Positions 51,915 to 60,331 of a DNA stretch of 64,000 nucleotides are shown here, in pieces (within the stretch, counting starts at the first letter, position 1; every line of letters begins with the position of its first letter). A model generated the notes under the pieces. The model saw only the letters and a program-made list of their open reading frames with translations. It did not search any database and was not told the origin of the DNA. The stretch lies in the NCBI RefSeq assembly GCF_014873915.1, contig NZ_JADBEJ010000008.1, positions 868,001 through 932,000 on the forward strand, read 5' to 3'. The DNA is from Amycolatopsis roodepoortensis (GTDB taxonomy: Bacteria; Actinomycetota; Actinomycetes; Mycobacteriales; Pseudonocardiaceae). The position numbers were made by a program, and so were the translations under genes.

Positions 51915-51963
51915 CCGGCCCGCTGCTCCGGAAACCCACCAGCCGACCCGAAGGGGATAGCCC

Positions 51964-52344
51964 GTGAACGTCCTTGCCTCCACCGTCTCGCTGACCGTCG
52001 ACGACGTCGCCGCTTCCAGCCGTTTCTTCACCGAGCACTTCGGTTTCACCGAGCAGATGGCCGCGGAGGGTTTCGTCTCCCTTGGGCATGAAACCGCGAA
52101 GATGACCATCGTCCTGCTTCAGGCGGGGATCGAGGTCCTGCCGGAGAACCTTCGGCAGCAGCGCGCGTCCGGGGTGATCGTGGCCTTCACGGTCGAGAAC
52201 CTCGAAGCCGAGGAGAAGCGCCTGCGCGACGAAGGTGTCGAAATCACGTTGCCGCTGCGGGAAGAGCCGTGGGGAGAGCGCCTCCTCATGGTCACCGACC
52301 CGAACGGCGTGCCCGTGGAACTCGTGGAATGGGTTCAGCAGTAA
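51964..52344 (+). CDS. VOC/glyoxalase-fold protein
   Basis: 126 residues from GTG 51964 with AAGGGG upstream. Two beta-alpha-beta-beta-beta modules are visible: VSLTVDDVAASSRFFTEHFG, and then VIVAFTVENLEAEEKRLRDE, ending MVTDPNGVPVELVEW. The metal Glu of the second module is present (VELVEW). Members act as glyoxalases, dioxygenases or drug-binding resistance proteins. Control by the divergent TetR gene suggests a stress or drug response. Confidence 0.82.
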   Translation: MNVLASTVSLTVDDVAASSRFFTEHFGFTEQMAAEGFVSLGHETAKMTIVLLQAGIEVLPENLRQQRASGVIVAFTVENLEAEEKRLRDEGVEITLPLREEPWGERLLMVTDPNGVPVELVEWVQQ

Positions 52345-52357
52345 GGAAATTCGTGGC

Positions 52358-52386
52358 GGGGCTTGGTCCACAGTGGACCAAGCCCC
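52358..52386. terminator. Bidirectional terminator
   Basis: Fourteen-base arms (GGGGCTTGGTCCAC) around a single A, followed by GTTTTC, between two convergent VOC genes. Confidence 0.8.
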
Positions 52387-52396
52387 GTTTTCGCCG

Positions 52397-52786
52397 CTAC
52401 TTCATCGTGGCGAGCTGGATCAGGTTGCCGCAGGTGTCGTCGAAGACGGCGGTGACCACGGGCCCCATGTCGACGGCGTCCTGCGTGAACTCGACGCCCA
52501 GGCCCTTGAGCCGGTCGACCTCGGCGTACACGTCGTCGACGGCGAACTGGGTGAACGGGATACCGTCGTCGGTCAGCGCTTTCTTGAACGGCTTCGCCGC
52601 GGGGTGGCCGTCCGGTTCGAGCAGCAGTTCGACACCGTCGGGGTTGGCTGGGGAGACCACGGTGAGCCAGCGGGCCTCGCCGGCGGGTACGTCGGTTTTC
52701 TTGATGAATCCCAGTTTCTCGGTGTAGAACTCCAGCGCCTTGGCCTGGTCGTCGACGAAGACGCTGGTGATGTTGATCCGAATCAC
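52397..52786 (-). CDS. VOC-family protein
   Basis: 129 residues from GTG 52786, overlapping the ArsR stop by 4 bases. The start NITSVFVDDQAKALEFYTEK, LLLEPDGHPAAKPFKKAL, and AVFDDTCGNLIQLA are standard for the glyoxalase superfamily. The pairing with an ArsR regulator is widespread in actinobacteria; the substrate is unknown. Confidence 0.85.
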   Translation of the reverse strand: MIRINITSVFVDDQAKALEFYTEKLGFIKKTDVPAGEARWLTVVSPANPDGVELLLEPDGHPAAKPFKKALTDDGIPFTQFAVDDVYAEVDRLKGLGVEFTQDAVDMGPVVTAVFDDTCGNLIQLATMK

Positions 52787-53073
52787 GGGTTCGGTTCCTC
52801 TCGGTCGATGGGCCACCGCTCGACGATCGACCGCAGCGGGCTCGTGTCGATGTGGTGGAACTTGTAGCGGCCCTGCCGCCGGGTGTGCACCAGGCCCGCC
52901 TGTTCGAGCATCGCGAGATGCTGCGAGATGGCCTGCCGTGACGAGGCAAGTCCATGTTTCATGGTCAGCCTGCCGCAGATCTCGAACAGGGTCTGACCGT
53001 CCTTTTCGGTCAGCTCGTCCAGGATGGTGCGTCGCGTCGCGTCGCCGATCGCCTTGAACAGGTCGCCGTCCAC
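52783..53073 (-). CDS. ArsR-family transcriptional regulator
   Basis: 96 residues, winged helix. FKAIGDATRRTILDELTEKD, then SRQAISQHLAMLEQAGLVHT (recognition helix) and the wing RRQGRYKFHHID are typical of the SdpR-like subgroup without metal-binding cysteines in the recognition helix. It probably autoregulates with the coupled VOC gene. AGTGACGACTTGCC before the start may hold the operator. Confidence 0.88.
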   Translation of the reverse strand: MDGDLFKAIGDATRRTILDELTEKDGQTLFEICGRLTMKHGLASSRQAISQHLAMLEQAGLVHTRRQGRYKFHHIDTSPLRSIVERWPIDREEPNP

Positions 53074-53116
53074 TACTCCGTTATAGGCAAGTCGTCACTT
53101 GCCTGTCAACTCGGGC

Positions 53117-53761
53117 TCAGGAACCGAGGTAGCGCAGGACCGCGAGGACCCGACGGCTGTACCCGGCGGTGCTGGCCAGCCCGAGCTTGTCGAAAATGGC
53201 GTTCACGTGCTTCTCGACGGCGCTCAGCGACACGAACAGCGATCCGGCGATCCCGGCGTTCGTGTGGCCCTGCGCCATTTTCTCCAGCACTTCGCGCTCA
53301 CGGATGGTCAGCTTCGCGAGCGGATCGGTATGGGTGGTCCGCGCGAGCAGTCGCCGGACGACCTCCGGATCGAAGGCCGCCCCGCCCGCGGCGACACGGT
53401 CGAGCGCGTCCAGGAATTCGCCCACTTGGGCGACCCTGTCCTTCAGGAGATAGCCGACGCGTTCGACGTCACCGGTGATCAACTCGGCGGCGTAGCGCTT
53501 CTCGACGTACTGCGAGAGCACCAGTACCCCGATCTCCGGCCAGCGGTTCCGGATCTCGAGCGCCGCGCGCAGACCCTCGTCGGTATGGGTCGGCGGCATG
53601 CGGACGTCGGTGACGATCACGTCCGGCCGGTAGGCGGCCGTCGTCGACAGGAGCGCGTCGCCGTCGCCGACCGACGCGACGACCTCGTGCCCCTCCTCGA
53701 CCAGAAGCCGGACCAGCCCCTCTCGTAAGAGCGTCGAATCCTCGGCGAGGATCACTCGCAC
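53117..53761 (-). CDS. LuxR/NarL-type response regulator
   Basis: 214 residues. The receiver has Asp7/Asp8-type acidic residues (LAEDS), the phosphoacceptor Asp52 in VIVTDVRMPP, and a late Lys. The output domain is a LuxR helix-turn-helix: LTIREREVLEKMAQGHTNAG and SLSAVEKHVNAIFDKLGL. Its start overlaps the end of the histidine kinase gene by 10 bases, so the pair is coexpressed. Confidence 0.9.
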   Translation of the reverse strand: MRVILAEDSTLLREGLVRLLVEEGHEVVASVGDGDALLSTTAAYRPDVIVTDVRMPPTHTDEGLRAALEIRNRWPEIGVLVLSQYVEKRYAAELITGDVERVGYLLKDRVAQVGEFLDALDRVAAGGAAFDPEVVRRLLARTTHTDPLAKLTIREREVLEKMAQGHTNAGIAGSLFVSLSAVEKHVNAIFDKLGLASTAGYSRRVLAVLRYLGS

Positions 53762-54903
53762 GGCAGCACCGCCGTCACCACGGTCGGGCCACCGATCGGA
53801 CTGTCCACAGTGAACTGCCCGTCCGCGGCCGCGACGCGCATCGCGAGGCCGGAGAGCCCGCCGCCGGATTCCCGCGCCCCACCCGTCCCGTCATCGGTGA
53901 TCCGCACCCGCACTCTGTCCCCCTCTCGCTCGGCCTCGATGTCGATCCGCGTCGCCGCGGCGTGCTTGATCGTATTGGTGACCGCTTCGGACGCGACGAA
54001 GTAGACGACGGTCTCGACGGCCGCCGGTGGCCGTTCCGGCAGGTCGACCCGCAGGTGGACCGGTATCCCCGAACGTTCGGCGAGCGCTTCGAGCGCGGGG
54101 TGCAGCCCGTCCGCGTCCAGCGCGATCGGATACACCCGCCACGACACCTCGCGCAGGTCGACGAGGGCGCGCTGGGATTCCTCATGCGCTTGCCGCAGCA
54201 GATCCGACGCGCGGTCCGGGTCGGTGGCCCGCCGTGCCCGGCCGAGCAGCATGCCGAGCGCGACGAGCCGCTGCTGGACACCGTCGTGCAGGTCCCGCTC
54301 GATCCGGCGGCGCTCGCCGTTGACCGCCTCGACCACCTCCGCCCGGCTGGTCGTGAGTTCGGAGAGCCGCCGGCGCAACTGTTCGTTCGTGCTGGGACCG
54401 AAAAACCGCCTCGCCAGCCTGGCGTCCAGCGTCGCGGCTCCGATCAGCCCTTGCAGGCACAGAAAAACGAGTATCCCGCCGAAGAGGAGGGTGGTGACCG
54501 GGTCGTACCAGTCGGCGGGCGCTCCGCCTCCGGGAGACTGACCGTCGAAGAGCTGGGCGGCGATGATCAGCCCGGATCCTCCGCCCAGCAGGATCATGAG
54601 GAAGATCGCGGCGCAGAGCAGGCCGATGACGCACCGCGGGACGAGATAGGCCATCGCGCGTCGATCGGTGTAGTCCGCGGCGTTCTCTTCGCCGAAGTAC
54701 TTCTCCAATCTCCGTCGTTCCACTTCGGACAGTGTCCGCGCACCGGCGAAAACAGGTCGCCGCAGCGCGGGGACGGCGAGCGCCATTCCGCCGAAGAGCA
54801 CGTAGAGGAACTCCGCGACCGCTGTCGTGGCGCCGATCGCCAGGCCCAGCGTGCCGCGGAGACTCTTGCGCAGATAGCGGCGCATCGCTGCCGGGACAGG
54901 CAT
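53752..54903 (-). CDS. DesK-like sensor histidine kinase
   Basis: 383 residues. Membrane helices lie around 20-48, 90-118 and 137-158. HisKA_3 dimerisation box ERRRIERDLHDGVQQRL has the phosphorylated His206. The HATPase domain has VASEAVTNTIKHAAATRI (N box) and ITDDGTGGARESGGGLSGLA (G boxes). It autophosphorylates and passes phosphate to the overlapping response regulator. The signal is unknown, and the short loops suggest a membrane or lipid cue. Confidence 0.9.
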   Translation of the reverse strand: MPVPAAMRRYLRKSLRGTLGLAIGATTAVAEFLYVLFGGMALAVPALRRPVFAGARTLSEVERRRLEKYFGEENAADYTDRRAMAYLVPRCVIGLLCAAIFLMILLGGGSGLIIAAQLFDGQSPGGGAPADWYDPVTTLLFGGILVFLCLQGLIGAATLDARLARRFFGPSTNEQLRRRLSELTTSRAEVVEAVNGERRRIERDLHDGVQQRLVALGMLLGRARRATDPDRASDLLRQAHEESQRALVDLREVSWRVYPIALDADGLHPALEALAERSGIPVHLRVDLPERPPAAVETVVYFVASEAVTNTIKHAAATRIDIEAEREGDRVRVRITDDGTGGARESGGGLSGLAMRVAAADGQFTVDSPIGGPTVVTAVLPCE

Positions 54904-55038
54904 AACGCCAGGTTAGCGGGGTATCCGAAAACGGGTACTGCGGTTTTCCTCAGTGATCTGTGCCGCTTAACCCCAGGGTGCGGAACCCGGGTGATTCGTA
55001 CGTTCGTTGGCAACTGCAGACGACCACGAAAGGCCGCC

Positions 55039-55689
55039 ATGAACCTCCTGCTCGCCCAAACCGCCAGCGAACCGATGGGAGGACTCGCCGGCTGGGCGGT
55101 GTCACTGATGGACGCGCTGGGTGGTCCGGGCGCCGCGATCATCGTCGGCCTGGACAACCTGTTCCCGCCGATCCCCAGCGAACTGGTGCTCCCGCTCGCC
55201 GGGTTCTCCGCCAGCCAGGGCACGTTCACCCTGGTGGAAGCACTGGTGTGGACGACGTTCGGCTCGGTCGCGGGCGCGATCATCGTGTACTACCTCGGCC
55301 AGCTGCTTGGCCGCGACCGCACCCGCCGCTGGATGGCGAAGATCCCGCTGGTCAAGACCTCCGACTTCGACAAGACCGAGGCCTGGTTCCAGAAACACGG
55401 CACCAAGGCGGTGTTCTTCGGCAGGATGGTGCCGATCTTCCGCAGCCTCATCTCCCTGCCCGCCGGGATCGAGCGCATGCCGTTCTGGCGGTTCCTGGCC
55501 CTGACCACGCTGGGCAGCCTGATCTGGAACACGGTGTTCGTGCTGGCGGGCTACGGCCTCGGCGAGAGCTGGCACCTGGTCGAGAAATACGCCGGGTTCT
55601 TCCAGTACTTCGTGATCGCCGCCGTCGCGGTCGCGTTGACGCTCTTCGTGGTCAATCGGGTGCGCGAGAAGAACCGCACCAACGCCTGA
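55039..55689 (+). CDS. DedA-family membrane protein
   Basis: 216 residues from ATG 55039 with GAAAGG upstream. DNLFPPIPSELVLPLAGFSA near residue 40 and FFGRMVPIFRSLISLPAGIE near 135 are the two hallmark motifs (E39-type acidic and R-x-x-P/R regions). Four or more membrane helices are present. DedA proteins use the proton gradient and include transporters that return undecaprenyl phosphate across the membrane. That role could serve polymer synthesis but is not specific to this locus. Confidence 0.9.
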   Translation: MNLLLAQTASEPMGGLAGWAVSLMDALGGPGAAIIVGLDNLFPPIPSELVLPLAGFSASQGTFTLVEALVWTTFGSVAGAIIVYYLGQLLGRDRTRRWMAKIPLVKTSDFDKTEAWFQKHGTKAVFFGRMVPIFRSLISLPAGIERMPFWRFLALTTLGSLIWNTVFVLAGYGLGESWHLVEKYAGFFQYFVIAAVAVALTLFVVNRVREKNRTNA

Positions 55690-55699
55690 GCCCGTGGCA

Positions 55700-55728
55700 G
55701 GGCGCCCCGCACGCGGTGCGGGGCGCCC
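55700..55728. terminator. Bidirectional terminator
   Basis: Arms GGGCGCCCCGCAC and complement (13 bases each) with a GCG loop, between the convergent dedA and phoX genes. Confidence 0.8.
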
Positions 55729-55736
55729 AGAACCAC

Positions 55737-56897
55737 TCAGGAATGGAAGGGGCCGGTCACCTCGTAGGTGATCCCGCCCGAGGACGAACCGGAGGTACCG
55801 CGTTGCGACGAGAAGTACAGCCGGTTCCCCGCCGGGGTGAACGCCGGGCCGCAGATCTCCGACGAGCTCTGGCCGTTGATCCGCAGGAACGGCGCCACGA
55901 TGTCGTTCGGCGTGATGATGCAGATCTCCATGTTGCCGCCGTCTTCGGCGACGAACAGGTCGCCCGAGGAGGTCCCCGTGACGTTGTCGACGCCGGTCAG
56001 TGGGGCCGAGCCGGGGCTGACCAGCGAGTCGTCGTAGGCGAGCTCGTAAGTGTTGTTCGTGAGGTTGAGCTGCCAGACGCGGTTGTCACCCTTGGTGGTG
56101 AACCACGCGGTGTCGTTGGCGTAGTGCAGTCCTTCGCCGCCGCTGAACCGCTTCGCACCGGACACCTGGTTGCGGGTGGCGGTGGGGGAGCCGTCGGGGT
56201 CGGGCACGTTCGCCCAGGTGAAGCTGCCCGAGGTCGCCGTGCCCGCCTTGAGCACCTGCAATGTCCCGGCGGAAAGATTGCCCCAGGTCGTCGGGACGAA
56301 GCGATAGAAACAGCCGTCCGAGGTGTCCTCGGTAAGGTAGACGACCTTGCGCACCGGGTCGGCCGCCGCGGCCTCGTGCTTGAACTTCCCCATCGCGGGC
56401 CGCTGGACGGCGGCCGTGGCCGGGCCGTTCGGCTGGCATTCGTAGACGAACCCGAGGTCGACCTCCTCGCAGGAAAGCCAGGTGTTCCAAGGAGTCTTGC
56501 CACCCGCGCAGTTCTGGCGGGTGTTCGAGAGGATGCGGTGGGCGCCGGTGATGTTCCCGCTCGCGTCGAATTTGATCGCGCTCGCGCCGCCGCCGGGCGT
56601 GATCTCCGAATTCGACACGTAGATCCAGCCGCTGCCGTCGGCGAACACCGCCCCGCCGTCCGGGGCGCTGTGCCAGGTGTACCCGGTGTTCGCGACCTTC
56701 TGGCCGGACCGCGCGATCACGCGGCTGGTGAATCCCGCCGGCAGCTGGATCCCGTTCGCGTCGGCCGCCTGGAGCGCGCCGTACGGGCTGGGTCCGTTCT
56801 GGGCGGGCGCGGCGAGGGCCGCTCCCGAGAGCCTGTTTCCGAACGCCGTGACACCGGCGCCGACCACGGCCGCGCGCAGGAAATTCCGTCGCTTCAC
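55737..56897 (-). CDS. PhoX-family (DUF839) secreted protein
   Basis: 386 residues. A Tat signal (KRRNFLRAAVVGAGVTAFGN) predicts export of a folded cofactor-bearing protein. PhoX landmarks are SNSEITPGGGASAIKF, GGKTPWNTWLSCEEVD, GKFKHEAAAADPVRKVVYLT and EDTSDGCFYRFVP. Known PhoX phosphatases hold iron and calcium and cleave phosphomonoesters; many DUF839 relatives have no proven activity. The ATG overlaps the stop of the XRE gene by 4 bases, an unusual pairing. Confidence 0.82.
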   Translation of the reverse strand: MKRRNFLRAAVVGAGVTAFGNRLSGAALAAPAQNGPSPYGALQAADANGIQLPAGFTSRVIARSGQKVANTGYTWHSAPDGGAVFADGSGWIYVSNSEITPGGGASAIKFDASGNITGAHRILSNTRQNCAGGKTPWNTWLSCEEVDLGFVYECQPNGPATAAVQRPAMGKFKHEAAAADPVRKVVYLTEDTSDGCFYRFVPTTWGNLSAGTLQVLKAGTATSGSFTWANVPDPDGSPTATRNQVSGAKRFSGGEGLHYANDTAWFTTKGDNRVWQLNLTNNTYELAYDDSLVSPGSAPLTGVDNVTGTSSGDLFVAEDGGNMEICIITPNDIVAPFLRINGQSSSEICGPAFTPAGNRLYFSSQRGTSGSSSGGITYEVTGPFHS

Positions 56898-57397
56898 TCA
56901 TGCCTCCGAGACATCCGCTGATGTGGTGGTGCGGGAAGGAGCGGGTCGGAGATTACGGGCGGAACGGGACTTCCAGGTGAATTCGCGGCATATTCACCGC
57001 GAGAAGGGAACTTTCGTAGGGAGCCCTCGTTCAGCACGATTTCCCGGGCTTTGCGGAGCCCGGGGGCGTCGGCTCCGCCGCGTTGTTCCGCGACGGCCAA
57101 CGCGAGCGGTATTCGATCGATCGGCGCGTATCCGCCATTGCGGTGGTGACGACGTCCGATCAGGTGACGCCAGTCGGCGAGATACTCGTCGATTCCCGGC
57201 TCTCCGGGAACCGCCCGGAGTAGGGAGTGCAGCAGTGTCCTCAGCTGGTTTTCGTTGCCGGGCAAGGTGTTCCGGGCCAGCGTGTCGGCCAAGGTGCTGC
57301 GGGACCAGCCGGTCGCGGCGGCCAGCGCGCGGATGCTGAGGCCGCTTCGGTCGCGCAGTTCACGCAGTCGCGCCATGAACTCGGATTCGGTGTTCAT
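56894..57397 (-). CDS. XRE-family helix-turn-helix protein
   Basis: 167 residues. An N-terminal helix-turn-helix, MARLRELRDRSGLSIRALAA, ATGWSRSTLADTLARN, resembles the helix-turn-helix of NACHT-associated or transcription-control proteins of actinobacteria. The rest contains a tryptophan (ADWRHLIGRRHH), a basic region and a low-complexity proline end. Starts and stops overlap both neighbours by 4 bases, so it lies in a three-gene operon. It probably binds the inverted repeat at 57644. Confidence 0.75.
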   Translation of the reverse strand: MNTESEFMARLRELRDRSGLSIRALAAATGWSRSTLADTLARNTLPGNENQLRTLLHSLLRAVPGEPGIDEYLADWRHLIGRRHHRNGGYAPIDRIPLALAVAEQRGGADAPGLRKAREIVLNEGSLRKFPSRGEYAANSPGSPVPPVISDPLLPAPPHQRMSRRHE

Positions 57398-57594
57398 CGG
57401 TGTGCCCTGGCGGGCACGGGGTGGCGGAGAACGGCGCCGAACAGGGCGATGGCGATGCCCGCGGCGATCGAGGCGCTGGTGCCGGCGAAGGTCAGCGCCG
57501 CGGTGAAACCGGTGAGAATGCTCAGGCAGACGATCTGACCGGCCGAAACGCACCTGCGCCTCGGCCGCAACGGGGAAAGAATTCCTTGACTCAT
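57394..57594 (-). CDS. Small membrane protein
   Basis: 66 residues with a basic N-terminus (SPLRPRRRC) and two hydrophobic helices (IVCLSILTGFTAALTFAG and ASIAAGIAIALFGAVL). It is the first gene of the XRE-PhoX operon and overlaps the XRE start by 4 bases, which supports its being real. No family was recognised. Confidence 0.65.
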   Translation of the reverse strand: MSQGILSPLRPRRRCVSAGQIVCLSILTGFTAALTFAGTSASIAAGIAIALFGAVLRHPVPARAHR

Positions 57595-57643
57595 GACCTT
57601 GCCCTCTCAAGGATCACGCACCCCGGCTGGGTGGCACGCAATA

Positions 57644-57660
57644 CACGTTATCAAAACGTG
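57644..57660. promoter_or_regulatory. Inverted-repeat operator candidate
   Basis: CACGTT-ATCAA-AACGTG is a perfect 6-5-6 inverted repeat 50 bases upstream of the small membrane protein start, in an AT-rich stretch. It suits an operator for the XRE regulator. Confidence 0.5.
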
Positions 57661-57715
57661 ATAGGGAGTTTAAGGCGAAGCAATGTCCGGGTTCGTCCGG
57701 ATCTCGGAAAGCCGA

Positions 57716-57747
57716 AAGCCCCGGATCCTTGGCAGGATCCGGGGCTT
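57716..57747. terminator. Terminator after lon
   Basis: Arms AAGCCCCGGATCCT and complement (14 bases) with loop TGGC, 15 bases after the lon stop on the minus strand. Confidence 0.8.
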
Positions 57748-57761
57748 CAGGGCTCGCGACG

Positions 57762-60164
57762 TTACGCCGCCTGAGCGACCGGGGCAGTCGCCGGGGCCAG
57801 CGCGATGTCCAGCACCTCGCGGACGTTCGCTACGGCGTGGACGTCCAGCTGTGCCAGCACTTCGGCCGGGACGTCGTCCAGGTCGGGCTCGTTGCGCTGC
57901 GGGATGATCACCGTCTTCATCCCCGCCCGGTGCGCGGCCAGCAGCTTCTGCTTGACCCCGCCGATCGGCAGCACGCGCCCGGTCAGCGACACCTCACCGG
58001 TCATCGCGACGTCCGACTTCACGACCCGGCCCGAAAGCAGGGACGCCAGCGCGGTCGTCATCGTGATGCCGGCGCTCGGCCCGTCCTTGGGCACCGCGCC
58101 CGCGGGGACGTGCACGTGGATGCCGCGGTCCTTCAGGTCTCCGACCGGCAGTTCCAGCTCGGCGCCGCGTGAACGCAGGTACGACAACGCGATCTGCACC
58201 GACTCCTTCATCACGTCACCCAGCTGGCCGGTCAGCGACAGCCCGGTCGAGCCGGACTCCGGATCCGCCAGCGACGCCTCGATGTAGAGGACGTCGCCAC
58301 CGGCGCCGGTCACCGCCAGGCCCGTCGCCACGCCCGGGGTCGACGTGCGCTGCGTCGACGCGGGCAGAGAGGACTCCGGCAGGTGCCGCGGGCGGCCGAG
58401 GTAGGTCTCGAGCCCGTCGGCGTCGATCGTCAGCGGCAGCTCGACCTCGTCCAGCGCGACCTTGGTCGCCACCTTCCGCAGGACCTTCGCGATGGTCCGG
58501 TTCGCGTTGCGCACCCCGGCCTCCCGCGTGTACTCGGCGGCGATCCGGCTGAACGCGCCGTCGGTCAGCGTGACGTCGTCCTTGCCGAGCCCGGCGCGCT
58601 CCAGCTCACGGGGGAGCAGGTGGTCGCGGGCGATGGTGACCTTCTCGTGCTCGGTGTAGCCGTCGAGGGTGACCAGTTCCATCCGGTCCAGCAGCGGGCC
58701 GGGGATGGTCTCGAGCGCGTTCGCCGTCGCCAGGAACACGACGTCGGACAGGTCGAGCTCGACCTCGAGGTAGTGGTCGCGGAAGGTGTGGTTCTGCTCC
58801 GGGTCCAGCACCTCCAGCAGCGCGGCGGTCGGGTCGCCGCGGTAGTCGGCGCCGACCTTGTCGATCTCGTCGAGCAGCACGACCGGGTTCATCGAGCCCG
58901 CTTCCTTGATGGCTCGGACGATCCGGCCGGGCAGCGCGCCGACGTAGGTGCGGCGGTGACCGCGGATCTCGGCCTCGTCGCGGATGCCGCCGAGCGCCAC
59001 GCGGACGAACTTGCGGCCCATTGCCTTCGCCACCGACTCGCCGAGCGACGTCTTGCCGACCCCGGGAGGGCCGGCGAGCGCCAGCACCGCGCCCGAACGA
59101 CGGCCGCCGACCGGGCCGAGCCCGGACTCCGCGCGACGCTTGCGCACGGCCAGGTACTCGATGATGCGTTCCTTCACGTCGTCGAGACCGGCGTGGTCGG
59201 CGTCGAGGATGTCACGCGCGGCGGCGATGTCGTGGACGTCGGTGGTGCGCTCGTTCCACGGCAGTTCCAGCACGGTGTCCAGCCACGTGCGGATCCAGCC
59301 GCCCTCGGGGGACTGGTCCGAGGTCCGCTCCAGTTTGTCCACTTCGGACAGTGCGGCCTTCTTGACCGCGTCCGGCAGTTCGGCGGCCTCGACGCGGGCG
59401 CGGTAGTCGTCGTCATTGGCCGTGCCGTCGAGTTCGCCCAGCTCCTTGCGGATCGCTTCGAGCTGGCGGCGCAGCAGGAACTCCTTCTGCTGCTTCTCCA
59501 TGCCCTCCTGGACGTCCTTGCGGATGGTGTCGGTCACCTCGAGCTCGGCCAGCTGCTCGCGGCTCCATTCGAGGGCCTTCTCCAGCCGCGAGGAGACGTC
59601 GAGCGTGGTCAGCAGTTCGAGCTTCTGCTCGGTCTTGAGGTAGGACGAGTTGCCGGCCAGGTCGGCGACCGCGGACGGGTCTTCGACCTCCTGGACGGCG
59701 TCGATCATCTGCCAGCCGCCGCGCTGCTGGAGGATCGCGATGACGACGGACTTGTACTCCGACGCGAGCTTCGCGGCGTTGTCGTCGGTGGTCTCGGCGG
59801 CGACCTCGGCGTGCACCCAGCGGGCGGCGCCGGGGCCGTCGGCGATGCGGCCGACGACCGCGCGGCGGGTGCCGCGCAGCAGCACCGCGGTCTTGCCGCC
59901 GGGCACGCGCCCGATGCGCTCGACGGTCGCGATGGTGCCGAGTTCGGCGTATTCGCCGTGGACGCGGGGGACGATCAGCACTTCGGCCTTGGTGGCGGCG
60001 CTGGACCGGATCCCCGGGAAGGAAGCCTGGGCAGGCGTGTTGGCCTGGGCGGACTCCACCGCGGCGCGCGTCTCCGTGTCGGCGAGGTCGAGCGGGACGA
60101 TCATGCCCGGCAGCACGACGTCGTCATCGAGCGGGAGGACGGGCAGGAGGCGGTTGTCGGTCAT
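57762..60164 (-). CDS. lon: Lon protease (endopeptidase La)
   Basis: 800 residues. The LON substrate domain spans about 5-200 and a coiled-coil linker follows. The AAA+ module has Walker A GPPGVGKT (365-372) and Walker B VVLLDEIDK (428-436). The protease domain has the Ser697-Lys740 dyad (KDGPSAG and GGVKQK). It degrades misfolded and regulatory proteins in the cytosol using ATP. A HAIR-like inverted repeat 18 bases upstream of the start codon predicts HspR repression and heat induction. Confidence 0.96.
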   Translation of the reverse strand: MTDNRLLPVLPLDDDVVLPGMIVPLDLADTETRAAVESAQANTPAQASFPGIRSSAATKAEVLIVPRVHGEYAELGTIATVERIGRVPGGKTAVLLRGTRRAVVGRIADGPGAARWVHAEVAAETTDDNAAKLASEYKSVVIAILQQRGGWQMIDAVQEVEDPSAVADLAGNSSYLKTEQKLELLTTLDVSSRLEKALEWSREQLAELEVTDTIRKDVQEGMEKQQKEFLLRRQLEAIRKELGELDGTANDDDYRARVEAAELPDAVKKAALSEVDKLERTSDQSPEGGWIRTWLDTVLELPWNERTTDVHDIAAARDILDADHAGLDDVKERIIEYLAVRKRRAESGLGPVGGRRSGAVLALAGPPGVGKTSLGESVAKAMGRKFVRVALGGIRDEAEIRGHRRTYVGALPGRIVRAIKEAGSMNPVVLLDEIDKVGADYRGDPTAALLEVLDPEQNHTFRDHYLEVELDLSDVVFLATANALETIPGPLLDRMELVTLDGYTEHEKVTIARDHLLPRELERAGLGKDDVTLTDGAFSRIAAEYTREAGVRNANRTIAKVLRKVATKVALDEVELPLTIDADGLETYLGRPRHLPESSLPASTQRTSTPGVATGLAVTGAGGDVLYIEASLADPESGSTGLSLTGQLGDVMKESVQIALSYLRSRGAELELPVGDLKDRGIHVHVPAGAVPKDGPSAGITMTTALASLLSGRVVKSDVAMTGEVSLTGRVLPIGGVKQKLLAAHRAGMKTVIIPQRNEPDLDDVPAEVLAQLDVHAVANVREVLDIALAPATAPVAQAA

Positions 60165-60181
60165 CTGTGCACTCCTCGGTT

Positions 60182-60204
60182 AGTTGAGTCTGCCTAGCTC
60201 AACT
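60182..60204. promoter_or_regulatory. HAIR element (HspR operator) upstream of lon
   Basis: AGTTGAGT-CTGCCTA-GCTCAACT matches the HspR-associated inverted repeat (CTTGAGT-N7-ACTCAAG) with the right 7-base spacing and only edge differences. HspR control of lon is known in Streptomyces. Confidence 0.7.
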
Positions 60205-60276
60205 CTCCGATCGACCCGTTTGTTTCCTTTCCGCGTTCGCCGTCAGCGATCACCTTCCCCTCCGACCTCTAACGCC

Positions 60277-60314
60277 CAACGCGTCGCGTTTAGCGGGCTA
60301 AACGCGACGCGTTG
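60277..60314. repeat. Extended 22-bp palindrome / terminator
   Basis: The CGCGTTTAGC-GG-GCTAAACGCG element at 60285-60306 is extended by CAACGCGT to perfect 18-base arms. It lies between the lon promoter region and the stop of the DUF574 gene on the minus strand, and probably ends that transcript. Confidence 0.8.
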
Positions 60315-60331
60315 CGGCGATAGGTCGGATG

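Noticed and set aside
58383..60197. A 604-codon plus frame opposite lon
   Set aside because: Complement of lon; valine/leucine-rich shadow translation.
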